A stretch of 64,000 nt of DNA. Source: Elysia chlorotica (taxonomy: Eukaryota > Mollusca > Gastropoda > Plakobranchidae). Where the stretch lies: positions 255,875 through 319,874 of the forward strand of contig RQTK01000209.1 of assembly GCA_003991915.1 (NCBI GenBank), written 5' to 3'. Each line of letters begins with the position of its first letter. Position 1 is the stretch's first letter. The position numbers and the translations under genes are program-made. Under the pieces are notes generated by a model, which had not been told where the DNA came from, did no database searches, and saw nothing but the letters and a program-made list of their open reading frames with translations. Below, piece by piece: positions 24,250-48,975 of the stretch.

Positions 24250-25914
24250 CCGTCCTCAGAACTGTGTAACTACAAAAATGAATAATATCAATTTAAATAT
24301 TCATAACGGCGCTACATTCAGTTTAGACAAAGTTCAAATACAACAAGGCCCTTTATGCTTTAAAAATTAAAAGTTTGAATTATAAATCTGGCCCACGCTC
24401 AGTGAGTGTGATCTTCGTTCAATAATACTATAATAGGAAATAAAAACATTCAAATCTATGCACAGACAAAAGTGATAGCAAAAGATTTACCCGAATATAT
24501 TATACACACAAGTAGTTGCCGCTAGTATTTTACCCACAAAGTTTCAACATACATACACAAATATTTAAAAACACAAGATAGACTAAATATCTGGCTCTTG
24601 AGCAGTCAAAACCAAATTATGTTTATGTCACTAATATTATGATTAGAATCAATAGCGACAGAAATATTTTCAAGAGCAACTAACATTAATTTAAAAATGT
24701 TGATATTAAGTTATTAAGTTATACTAGTTTTTTTTTTTAAACAAACATTATTACTACTGAGACGTGGGTACTGCAGTTCATACGTGAATAATTTTATACC
24801 TGGCGTTAATGCTTACAGTTACACTTGGAGGGGAAAATGAAGGATGTATTGCTCTAAGCCATGATCCCGTTACACTCACACCTTTAGGAATAATATTGAA
24901 TGTTTAAAACATTTGAGCAATTTTCTGTGAACAAAAACAATAATGGAATAAATTAAAGATCAGAAAATGTACGTAGAGAACATGTAAAGCAGTATCTATG
25001 AAACTGTGCATATTCAGTCACAGCCAAAGTTTCTCAGCCTACTCATGTAAAATTGGATTTTACACTGTCAGTCTGTATAAACTTGGCTTCGACAAAGATC
25101 GTTTGTAGACTTTAACATGCTTAAAATTAAGCAAATAGATTGGCATCTTATGCAGGAATATTCACAAAAGTTCCGAAATGATTGCCTCCAGCTCTTCTTT
25201 TCATGCTAAGGTGTAGTAGATAGGTTCACTTGACTTATGACCGTACGACATTTCTTCGTCTGCGACAATTAAGCTGCTTTCTCGATGTTTGGTGTGAGCT
25301 CTCTCCTATCTGGATGTCACATGGATAGTCATGTGATCTAGACCAGTTGGTCACCCGCGGGTAGCCTGATTGGATTTAGTATCTGTTACAGATTTCTAAG
25401 GTATAGACATTATTAACAACAAAGTATATAATCCCGATCATCCTCAACTCTGTTGCTTAACATACTTATCTTTTAAAAAGATTCTTTTCTTTTCATCTCG
25501 ATATAGTTTTAATTGATTTAAAAATTCAAAAGTATTTCAAAATATTCTTTTTCCTTAATTTCCTGGTGTGTGTTTTTTTTTTTTTTTACGAGTAACATCA
25601 TGATTACATACAAGATTTCTGAAAAAGTGTGATTCATTTAACAAGTTTTTAATGATTGTTTACATTCCTAGGCAACATTTCCATGATTAACCCTTGTTTG
25701 TTATGTCTGTCCAATTTCACATTTTAACCATACTATTATGACATGAAAAAAAAAAAAAAAGTAGCGAAAATTCATATTTACATCGTGTTACATTGTGGAG
25801 ATCTAACTTTTTCTGTCATGGTCAGGCGCTCTCTGTTCATATTTACAAAACCATGCAATTTCAACTTCTGTTAGAAGAAGGCATGGTTACTGGTTACAAG
25901 TACATGTATACACC

Positions 25915-25957
<43 letters not shown>

Positions 25958-26586
25958 TAATAATAGGGATATTCATAAATATGAAAATAGTACAGCAACA
26001 ACAAAAAACATAAAATCCAGTCAGGTTGTGTAGAAAGCTGAAAGTGATTCAAAATTTTGACACTCTTGTTTCTACAATATTGGCATAAAAATGTATTAAC
26101 AAAGAGTACAGAACACTGAAATCTGTACAGCATTGCTTTTAAAGTGAGATCAAAATGTGAACTGCGCATGTAACAAAATTATAAAAACAAAAGTCTGGTT
26201 TTAGGAAAAGTTTTACTTATCCCATTGATCTTTACATTGCCCATCCCAAATCTAATGGGGGTTTTTTGTTGGTTTTTTTCCCGTGCTTGAGACGAATTTT
26301 TTTTCTTGCCTGAAATCGAATTTTCATTTGTCTAACCTCAAGATCTAGTCAAAATCCCACCAATTTTTTCCCTACAAAATTTCTACAAACTTGCTCTCTC
26401 TACAATTTGTATTTCTGCACTGTGGATACTTGGCAAAAATCTCAAGGGCTCTGAAAAAAACATTATAATAGTTGTAGTAGTTCTACATAGAAGCAAACAG
26501 GTTTCTTCTGAGTACACTTAAAGAAGACTAACTACTGACCTTGGTAAACACCAATCATGTAAACAGAAAACAAAGAATAATAGTGC

Positions 26587-26631
<45 letters not shown>

Positions 26632-27180
26632 CTCAAGGGCTCTGAAAAAAACATTTCCACAAAGAAATGTTTAAGATACAAACAATAAGTACAGTTCTGC
26701 AAAAGGGCAATCTTTCTCGTATGACATGACATTTAGAAAAAAAAATGTTCAGATATATTTAACTCCAATAAAGTAAGCACATGAATTTATTTCCATAAAA
26801 TAAATTACAAGTATAAATTTTAATAAGGCAGTATTTTTCAGATCTTTCCTCCAATTTGGCGTCTGTATTAACGTTAATGTAAAGCTACGGTGGTTTATTC
26901 CTAATATGACATCGAGAACAACATAAAAGGTACACAATTTTTGTGAAACATTGAGACAGTGCAAGAAAATTCCAATCACATTGTTTGATTTTGACACCTA
27001 AAGGATCACAGTTTCTACATTTCACTAGGCAAATTATTATGATTTCGTTTTGAACACCAATGATTCAGAGGATAAATGGTCAAGTCAAAACAGTAAAATG
27101 TAATCTTTCACAATTTGTTTATGATACATGTAATAAAATTATTGGTACTAGTTAAAAAGAATTAAAAAGTAATCACAATA
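24250..27180. other. AT-rich region with (AAT)n arrays, no gene recognised
   Basis: Contains (AAT)n at 25916-25955 and 26588-26630. The latter sits beside a duplicated 'ctcaagggctctgaaaaaaa' (26441 and 26632). No exon with convincing splice sites and conserved motifs was found. Confidence 0.5.
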
Positions 27181-27182
27181 CT

Positions 27183-27183
27183 C

Positions 27184-27220
<37 letters not shown>

Positions 27221-27224
27221 GAAT
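27183..27224 (+). repeat. (AAT)n microsatellite
   Basis: About 13 near-perfect AAT triplets. Confidence 0.95.
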
Positions 27225-27328
27225 AATACAAAATTGAATAATATCAAACAGAACAAAATATTATTTATACATAATTTTCAGATAAAAACCAACAAAAGGC
27301 ATAATAATCATAAAAAGTGGTTTTATCA

Positions 27329-27656
27329 GTCTACACACAGTGGAGACAGTTCTAGAGTGAAGGTTTATTCTTGGCACGCTCCTGTTTTGTCAGTATCCTG
27401 CTGCATGCTGACTGTACAAACTATACATGAATTGGAAAACCAATGCTGACCATACAACAATAAAGTAATGAAGATATAATGAACGTAGAGTAAGTCTACA
27501 CACAGTGGAGACAGTTCTAGAGTGAAGGTTTATTCTTGGCACGCTCCTGTTTTGTCAGTACCCTGCTGCATGCTGACTGTACAAACTATACATGAATTGG
27601 AAAACCAATGCTGACCATACAACAATAAAGTAATGAAGATATAATGAACGTAGAGT
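27329..27656 (+). repeat. 165-bp tandem duplication
   Basis: Copies at 27329-27493 and 27494-27656 begin 'gtctacacacagtggagaca' and end 'gatataatgaacgtagag'. They differ at about one position ('agtatcc' versus 'agtaccc'), so the duplication is recent. It lies 3' of the SoxD stop codon and could be in a long 3' UTR or beyond it. Confidence 0.95.
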
Positions 27657-28377
27657 GAGAGTACAATAAACCTGTGGTAATATAGCAAACATGTGATTAT
27701 ATAATAAACATGTGATAATATATGAAAAATTGTGAAAAGACAAACAATATATCATGAAACTGCTTAAGTAAACTGTGCTTAATTTAAGTAAGCTGATAGA
27801 TTTAAGTTTGCACACCACAGAAGAGCCTCAGTTTATTGGCTGATGAAACCGAGAAGATGTGAATAAAAAAAAAACCAGTTTCAATGCGTCACACGTGTGG
27901 ATTCATTCTCACTAACTCAGAGAGCTATCACCACAGTTCACAGCATCATAGCACTAAAGGAAACTCAAGGGACCAAAGAGAAAAATTGACGCTGAAAATT
28001 AATTAGGAGATAGAGACAGCTCACGTCTCTCTGAACAAAGGTAGATAGTTCACTGGAATTTTCTTTTTCTTGGGGCCGCCTTCCATAAAGTTTTATTACA
28101 GTCTATTTTTAAAAAAAGGCAAATAACTACTTATATAGTTGAATGTTTTTTATTAGGTCCCCTGAAGATGTCTACTGATAAATAAAAATAAAAAGCACAA
28201 AAACAAAGAAAAAAACGTTGTCTTCCGTTTGTGTGCATGAAATTTGAAATTTGTGCGTTGAGTTTTTTTTTCTTCTATTGGGTTCATGCTACAACTGGTG
28301 TTCCGTTCCAACGCTCTGTGAAACAAGCAATGTTTGCTGAGTACAAGATACCTTCACATCCACAGCAAGTAGAGGGT

Positions 28378-28383
28378 TTTATT
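28378..28383 (-). terminator. Candidate polyadenylation signal for SoxD
   Basis: AATAAA on the minus strand about 243 nt beyond the SoxD stop. Other AATAAA hexamers lie further left, for example near 28083, so the true 3' end is open. Confidence 0.3.
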
Positions 28384-28625
28384 TCTGTAGTTGTTACTCG
28401 GCTGGCTATGGGCTCCAAACCAACTCAGTGCAAGAGATTTAAACCTGCTTCCTCAGAGGAACAGATAAGAGAACTTTCCAGCTGACCATGTTCAGAGCTA
28501 GGCGAGCACAGGAGATTTGAACGTGGCATGCTTACAGTTAAGCCAGCACAGGAGGTCCAGATTTGAACTGTCTGCTCTGTCTGAGGAGGCTGACCACTCA
28601 AGCTAGAAAGATGTGTGTCCAGCCT

Positions 28626-40956
<12,331 letters not shown>

Positions 40957-41107
40957 CTGTTGAAGTGATTAAAGTGTAAAATTTAATTTAGACTTTTAAA
41001 TCTGGAGTATATGTGTAGGCAAAAAAGTTTCATTGCTTTCTTAAACCAGCAAGTAGGATGCTTAACGCTGGGGTCTAAAAAGACATTTTTTACGACTGTT
41101 ACACGCT

Positions 41108-41111
<4 letters not shown>

Positions 41112-41151
<40 letters not shown>

Positions 41152-41185
41152 GAGAGAGAGACACAGACAGAGAAAGAGAGAGAGA
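41112..41185 (+). repeat. (GA)n microsatellite
   Basis: Interrupted GA run with ACAGAC inserts. Confidence 0.95.
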
Positions 41186-41218
41186 ATAATGCCCAAGGTT
41201 CTTTCTCGAACGATTACA

Positions 41219-41300
41219 TTATAGCGACACAAATCCAGCCCTTGTTGGGATTCGAACCCGGGAACCTCTTAATTGGAAAACACGCATCGCATTGATTAAG
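41219..41300 (-). repeat. tRNA-like SINE head
   Basis: On the minus strand it contains 'ggttcccgggttcgaatccc', a strong B box, with a diverged A-box side. It is not a complete cloverleaf. Confidence 0.45.
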
Positions 41301-41668
41301 TTAGTGATAATGTTGCAGATAGCACCGATGCTAGTTCTAACAAAGAAGATAAAGATAGTGATGATGACAGTAGTGGTGATGATAATAACGATCGTGATGA
41401 AGTTAGGAACCGCAGTTTTGTAGAGTTTGAACTGTATCTATTACATATTCATAAAAAAAGTCTTGCCCACATTAAAAAAAAATATTAAGTCGTGAGCAAA
41501 ATGATAGTGAATTGAAGAACAAAAATCAAATCAGAAAAGCAAGAGCGACAATGTTTACTATAAAATCCCAACCATAAATACGCTGTCGCAAAAAGGGAAC
41601 TAACTGTCAAAGGCATATCAGGTTTTTTAGAAATTGCAGTTATTGCCCTTTGGTAACTTAAAAATTTG

Positions 41669-41726
<58 letters not shown>

Positions 41727-43000
41727 CTCTTTCCCCATCTCTGTTTCTTTATTTCTCTTCCTCGCTAATATTACAATTTAGATTAAAAGAAAATTAAACA
41801 TATAAAAAGAGAAAGACAGAGTTAGACTGAGACAGGCAGGCAGACAATGATGCAGATAGACAAACAGACATATTGGGATACGTATCGAATTAGAGAGACA
41901 TAGAGAAGTAGTAGTATAAACAGACAGACAATGTAAATACAGATAAAGAGATGAATTTAAACTTCGATTTTTCAATGTAACTTCTTTTGTTGCTAAACAT
42001 AAAATTAATTTCGTTAAACCTGAGCAGCTATGGCGACGACTAACGTAAATCACGATACAAAGTGTAGGCCAAAATGAAAACGCGCAGAATGAGGAACAAT
42101 GGCATTGACACCAGCATTATTTATAAACGACTTCATCACCATCATTATCATCATCATCATTGTGTTCACTACAACTATATCGAAATCAAACAAAAAACCA
42201 GCAGCAACAACGACAACGAGATGAGAATGACTACCATTGGTCCTACAAATTTCGATGCATTTATACATGTAAAAGTCCACTAATTTCAACGAACATCTTA
42301 AAAAAAAAGTTTTTTTAATGAGCCTCTTAGAATCTTTTACTTCAGAAAACTAGAGGACGTATAACTCGCCACAGGTTAATGCACACTGTTGTAACGCTTT
42401 TCTTTTTTTCCCTCACATCGGCACTTTCCAAACACAAATAGAAGCTTATGTAAAACTAATTGTCAATATAAAAAAAAGTAAGAGCGCAAAAAATAATCAG
42501 CTTGCAGTTGTTTTCTTGTTTTTTTTTTCCCTTTCATCGACACGTGTATGACCTTCGTTATCACAAAACACTTATACATCACAATTAATGTATTTTGAAC
42601 TTGAAGAGGCCAGTAGTAAAATGGCCCAAATCATCAGCTGATAAAGCCCTGAACGTGATAGTAAGGTTGGTCGGTCACCGTCTTGGTGTAACACTAACAG
42701 AGACAGACAGCCATGGTGGCAGGGTGTGTACCATTCTAATTTTATTCATTTTTTTGTTTGTTTCTTGTTATTGATTATTTATTTGTTTGTTTGTTGTTGT
42801 TTTTTTTTGAAGAGGTGGGTGAGTGGTGATCAATTTAACCGTTGGTGAGGAAACCGAAGCTCTCTTCAAGTTGAATGTCTCAAAGTGAATGTTCTCAGAG
42901 AGCGCTATACGCAGGTTTACCGAGAATGTGGTTTGTCACACTGTACCGTATGTGCTGACACAGGCCCAACCAGTGGGCTTCAACTTAATGTAGTTATTAT
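41300..43000. other. Non-coding region upstream of the visible SoxD exons
   Basis: Contains (CT)n at 41671-41721, a C/A-rich piece and short (CAT)n near 42130-42160. A weak SINE trace lies near 42935-42985 ('cacaggcccaaccagtgggc'). No coiled-coil or Q-box exon of SoxD was recognised on the minus strand. Confidence 0.45.
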
Positions 43001-43011
43001 GGAGGAGGAAC

Positions 43012-43012
<1 letters not shown>

Positions 43013-43063
<51 letters not shown>

Positions 43064-43111
43064 GTACCACGATAAACAATGGTAGTCAATTTAAGCACAT
43101 ACGATTGTGCA

Positions 43112-43144
<33 letters not shown>

Positions 43145-43150
43145 GTGTGT
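43013..43150 (+). repeat. (GA)n and (GT)n microsatellites
   Basis: A GA run (43013-43058) and, about 50 bp on, a GT run (about 43111-43150). Confidence 0.95.
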
Positions 43151-43480
43151 TGTCTCAAAGACAGCTCTCGACGATCATTATCCACCTTGGTCCTTTTTGT
43201 TCAGTTTTGGGGTTTTTTGTTGTTTTTTTTTGTGTTTTTTTATTGTTGTTTTTTGTGTGATATATCTCGTGTTATAGGATAAGACTGCAGACTGAAAAAT
43301 GTAGACTACCAAAGACAGAACCAATCCTTAAAAAAAATTTTTTTTAATGTCGGAATTTGTGAAGGCCTACTATATAATTGATGATGATATTGCTGTTTGA
43401 TGTTTATTTACAAAACGTATTATTTTATTATTACCACAATTTTTGTTATTAACGAGGGGTTTTGTTTAATATTGTTGTGT

Positions 43481-43483
<3 letters not shown>

Positions 43484-43554
<71 letters not shown>
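43484..43554 (+). repeat. (TTA)n microsatellite
   Basis: About 70 bp of perfect ATT triplets. Confidence 0.97.
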
Positions 43555-43881
43555 CATTACTATTATCATAACCCATGAAATTCGTGGGCATTGTGGGATG
43601 GGCAAAGCTGAAGTATTGCAGAGTGAATTTGATTCTGAATATAGATCTAGATCTAGGATCCAGCTTCTAAACTTGGGTCAGCACTGCGCGCTCAACGTAT
43701 AGATATTGATCAGCCAATTTCGATTTGTTGGTGGAAGAAGGAGAGGAAGCAGTTGCATCTGTTCCTATTTTTGAAATTACATTTGTTGTTGTTGCTGTTG
43801 TTGTATTAATTCGATAGTTTTGGGCGAATCGTGAAACATTTATGCCTAATTTAGCCCATGCAAATCAGTCAAAATACCATT

Positions 43882-44139
<258 letters not shown>

Positions 44140-44467
44140 ACAAATTTAATAAGACTTATGCTACATTCAGTTTAATTATTCTGCATGCGTTCTGAGTTAT
44201 TTAAAAACGCGTCATTTACAATTAAATTAATAAAATTGTTCAATTCCAAAACGCTTGGCCTTTGGAAAGATTGTGACTAAGTCGGATCTGGCAAAAAGTT
44301 CTAATTAGCCCTAGATATAGATCTAGCTTTACTTTGGATCGCATCTCCGTGAGATGATATGTTGTTTTTCTTATTTTTCCAAATAAAATGATGAGTGCCA
44401 AAACTAAAATCTTAGATAGTAGACTTCTACATCTGCACAATTTCAACTATTCTTTTCTTTTTCTTTC

Positions 44468-44600
44468 TCCTTTTTTTTCTTCTTCTTCTTCTTCTTCTTC
44501 TTCTTCTTCTTCTTCTTCTTCTTCTTCTTCTTCTTCTTCTTCTTCTTCTTCTTCTTCTTCTTCTTCTTCTTCTTCTTCTTCTTTCTTCTCTCTCTCTCAC
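44468..44600 (+). repeat. (CTT)n microsatellite
   Basis: About 115 bp of perfect CTT triplets ending in CT dinucleotides. Confidence 0.97.
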
Positions 44601-44869
44601 TGGTTCAATTTATCTAGATCTAGAGTAAAAATGTACTAATGCAGATACAGGTTATTCCTATACTTATAGCTATTTTTGCCCAAGTGTCCGATACGATCTG
44701 CATTCTAGATGAACTATAAATACATATTTTGACATTCTTTTATCGACTGAATTTTATGCTAACGATTATTAGTGTTAACGGAAAAGTCAATGAGAGAGAT
44801 TCAGATTGCGAGATAAAGGAAATAAATGAACATACTTGTAAAATGTAACTGATTGAGTATGTAGGGGGG

Positions 44870-45075
<206 letters not shown>

Positions 45076-45299
45076 GAAGGAGAGAAATAGGGAGAGGAAA
45101 TATTACTTCAAATTCTTCATAATCTAGAGAAGCTTGGGCTAACTTAGGAGGCCTAAATAAATTATAGATTTTAAACGGTCTACAAAGTCAGAGAATCTTG
45201 ACAAAACGCATGCGGTACCGTATGTTTTGGTAGATTAATGCGCATTTCGCCTGAAAATTAGAAATGAACTTAATTTGTTTTTGTTTTGTTTTTACAAAC

Positions 45300-46810
45300 A
45301 CTAGATCTAGTCTACGGTAGTAAAATACGTGACAGTTAAGCTTAACTATTCTTTCGTAGTTTTTAATACACATAAAATGTGACAATTATGCAAAGTAATG
45401 TGCGAAACCCTGGTAGATCTAGATCTAGATTTTATAGTGAAAAAAAAATATCTGGGAGTGTCTAGATCTAGATCTCTGTTCACACTCCTGCTCAATATTG
45501 CTACACATGTCTGTCCAAATTTTCTACACGTTATTCAATTCACTAACCCAATCTGAATTTGATCTTGGTTTACAAACTATGTCCAAATTTGACTACAATA
45601 GGTTAGGCACTAGAATTTTTTTCATAATTAATTATTTGATCGGGCCGCCGAAGAAAGCGAAACTTTCTCTAAGTTAAAGTTTCCTTGATCTCAGACTCTC
45701 AATGTGAAATAACAATTATTATATCTATTGAAACACTGTTGATGTTTATTTATTAATTTGGATAGAAACACGGCCTTTAAAGTGCATATATCAAAATTTG
45801 AATAGAAACACTAGGTCAAGATTTAGTGCGTATCGACTCTAAAAATATCATATTATAGATGTAGACTTTATCTGAAATTAAACGCGGGTTTTAAACGTGT
45901 CTCTTCATGGTTTCTAATTGAGATTTAGATTGGATATGTTATAAAAGCATAGTAACACGTAATAAGCTTTTTGATCTAGCCCTAGAATGTAACCATTCAA
46001 AAATTTCTTCAGTAACTTTAGACATTAGGCTAGGGAAAGTCTAGGCTAGATCTCATCTGGATCTAGTATAATCATCTAGTCTAATCTAGATCAAAAATCT
46101 AGATTCCATAACAAACAAACAAACAAAAAACAAAAAAACCCCAGAGAAACATGACTAGATCTAGATCTAGACTAGTTCTAATTATTGCGATGATTCAATT
46201 TCATAATTAGATGTGGATCTAGATCTAAATAATTATACCACGATGTAATTAGACTAGATCTAGAGATAGGGCAACACGCGGTCCGTGAAGGAGTGTAGGC
46301 TAATTATTCCGCGGAAAAGGGTTGCTTTTTGCGCGATGCTAGATCTATTGATCTAGATCTAGATCTATGCTTGTCTAATCTAGATCTAATATAAAGGCAT
46401 CTAGATCTAGATCTAGATCTGTATTCATCAATATAATTATTTATGGAAACTAAGTTTATAAGCTTAGCTGAAATACTAACCGTGAAATACGAAATCCTCT
46501 GGCACGAACAATTGTTTGTAATCACTTTTTTTTGTTTGATGACAGTAGATCTAAATAAAATTAATGTGTAGTGGTTTTTCTTTTCCAAAACAGGTATCTT
46601 TCATATTTTATATAGATCTAGATTTAGTCCAATGAACTTTTATAACAATTACAAATGCGTATCCTTAAAATCTAAACTTGGTCGAGAGAATGATGGCGAT
46701 GAAGATAATGGGATCAGTGATTTGAAGAAACTGCGAGTTAAAAAACAAACTAATCGTAGAGCTCCGAATCACTGCGGAAGGTAGATCTAGATCGCTAACC
46801 AGCTTGTATC
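45300..46810. repeat. Cluster of palindromic AGATCTAGATCT motifs
   Basis: At least fifteen copies of alternating AGATCT/TCTAGA, up to 18-22 bp long, lie within 1.5 kb. Examples are near 45417, 45462, 46148, 46216, 46351 and 46400. Between them the DNA is AT-rich with no exon recognised. Confidence 0.85.
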
Positions 46811-46899
46811 CGTGGGCCTCAGTGCCTTCCTCGATTCATTCATTGAAATCTTAAATTATCCAGTCATTGCAAGATTTCTGATTCCTTGTCTTCAGCCTC

Positions 46900-47340
46900 T
46901 CTCTCCCCCTGCATTATTGTTGCGACAGAAGAGGGAGGAGCAGAAAGAGGAGTGGGTGAAGGAGAGGGAAGGGGAGGAGAGGGCGATGGGGCGGGCTGTA
47001 GTAGGCCTAATTCCGATAGGCGATCGCCACTGGTTGGTGCGTTCCGCCGCGAGCAGGCCAACATTTTCTCCGCCGCTGTCGTCTGCTAGCGAGCGGTTGG
47101 CTGAGCATGCGCGAAGCGTTCGTGGCGGGACGACGCGTCTGCTCGGCCCATGCCGCAAGTTGCAACCCTCTCCGCTCTCCTGCCCGTTACGCTGCGCATG
47201 CCTTCGAGCTTCAATCCTGACAAGCTCGCACAACTTCGCACTGCGCACGATGATGCAAAACCCTGTCACGCCTGTTGCGCTCGCGGTGCGCTTTTCTAGC
47301 TCAGATACCGCAGGGGCCTTGTGAACGACCGTAACGGTAG
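46900..47340. promoter_or_regulatory. GC- and CpG-rich block, candidate promoter
   Basis: A sharp 440-bp rise in G+C with many CpGs in otherwise AT-rich DNA. It contains NRF1-like cores 'gagcatgcgcgaag' (about 47102-47115) and 'ctgcgcatgcctt' (about 47192-47204), plus a 'ggggcggg' GC box near 46988. Both strands are open for over 150 codons, as expected from composition, with no domain. It lies about 6 kb upstream of the first visible SoxD exon. Which gene it would serve, if any, is unknown. Confidence 0.4.
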
Positions 47341-48262
47341 GGGCCAAGGGGCCTTTGGCTTGATGGAGAGTTGGAATTCTTCGGACAACAAAGAAGACTA
47401 AGCTTAAATCAAGAATTACGTTCGGATGGAGAAAAAAACTACCTCAGTCACAAATTAAAAGCTAAAACCAAAGATTTTATGGCATCATCTGCTGAAACAT
47501 CCAATCCACAATTTGAAGTAATTCTGACAACTCGGACATAACTATTTTCCTGTTGATGAAAATTTTAAACGCAAAAGATATATAACTTATTTACTGAAAC
47601 GCAAGTTAAAACATTAATGGCTTGATGGCGCCCTGATAAAATAGTTTGTCTAATTATTAAGTTATCGAAAAAAAGGATGATCTTTATTTGCCAGTCGTCA
47701 TTGATACGATGCTAGTACATTGCATCATGGGGTTCTATATAATTTTGAGCTCAACGGTAAATTTTTTGTACGTGTGTACTATATCATTATTTTATCTCGG
47801 TGTATATTGCGCGCTTTTGTAGCTCACATTTGACACATGGTTTTATGATGACTGTTAACCTACGCGTACATAACTGGTCCATATGACCTGTCAGATGTTA
47901 ACCCATATCTGTACACTACGGTGCGTCAACATGTTAGCATTAAAATCCTCATGAACGGATTGAAGGTTTATGAAAAAGAGATTACGATGGTTAAAAAAGG
48001 AATGAAGATCTCACAAAGATATGGCAGGAAATGGTTATAATCACTTCGAGACAAGCAATTAGTAACATAATTAAGTTCGTTTTAAATTGTCCGAAGGGTG
48101 TATGGTCAACTCACGAACAAGATCAAACTTATCTATCTAAATGGGCAGACTATTGTGACAGGAAAAACAGTACTTTATGTTTATATGCTTCATAATAAGT
48201 GTTTTCGCCAAGAGATGTTAAAAATGGGATATAACTATAATCATCGCGAGATATAGTACGTT

Positions 48263-48561
48263 GAAGTTTGCTACATGTTCTGCAGAACGGTCAGTGGTCT
48301 GCTAATGCTATAGACCAAATGCCCACCCTATGACGCGCAACCCTCCCTATTTGCGCCACGAATTTCCAAACAGTGGACACACTTACAAAATATGCTTAAT
48401 ATTACATCTAATAAAAGGTTCTATTACGCAGGATTTTATAGGAATTAAAAAAGTTAACTGCACCGTTCTTTAAAAGGTGAAGCGTTCTCGGCTACTATAG
48501 CCCTATCTCATTTGGTCCATAGTATATCACTAACCGTTCTGTAGAACATAGAGCAAACTTC
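48263..48561. mobile_element. MITE-like element with about 55-bp imperfect inverted repeats
   Basis: Left arm 48263-48321 ('gaagtttgctacatgttctg' inward) and right arm 48509-48561 ('gagcaaacttc' outward) pair along most of their length with a few substitutions and one 6-nt indel. Both arms contain 'agaacggt' and end inside at 'gaccaaatg'. The centre is non-coding. Confidence 0.7.
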
Positions 48562-48689
48562 GACTTACAGGTAAGTATCATTTACTTAGCTATTAAACAG
48601 TGATGCTGATAGGGCGTACATCAATAAATGTACCTTGTTCCTCAGGTTCTTTCTTTAAATTCACTTGGGCTCTCTCCCACTTTCTCTCT

Positions 48690-48740
48690 GTCTCACTCTC
48701 GCTCTGTTTATGTCCGCTTCCCCACTCTCACCACCTCTCT

Positions 48741-48806
<66 letters not shown>

Positions 48807-48815
48807 CTCTCTCCT
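48690..48815 (+). repeat. (CT)n microsatellite
   Basis: Interrupted then perfect CT run. Confidence 0.95.
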
Positions 48816-48879
48816 CCCCTACCCCTGGACAGGACCCAGCTGGTATGGACAGACACTCAGATAGATCTAGATCTAATGT

Positions 48880-48975
48880 CTTGTGCCTTGTGCCTTGAGT
48901 CTTGTGCCTTGTGCCTTGAGTCTTGTGCCTTGTTCCTTGAGTCTTGTGCATTGTGCCTTGTGTCTTGTGCCCACA
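48880..48975 (+). repeat. 21-bp tandem repeat
   Basis: Four to five copies of 'cttgtgccttgtgccttgag' plus one base, varying at single positions. Confidence 0.9.

Noticed and set aside
42930-42990. Additional SINE copy
   Set aside because: Only a short match around 'cacaggcccaaccagtgggc' remains, too little for a separate call.
46812-47347. Long overlapping open frames on both strands
   Set aside because: High G+C removes stops on both strands. Neither product has domains or codon-use support, so the block is treated as a possible promoter.
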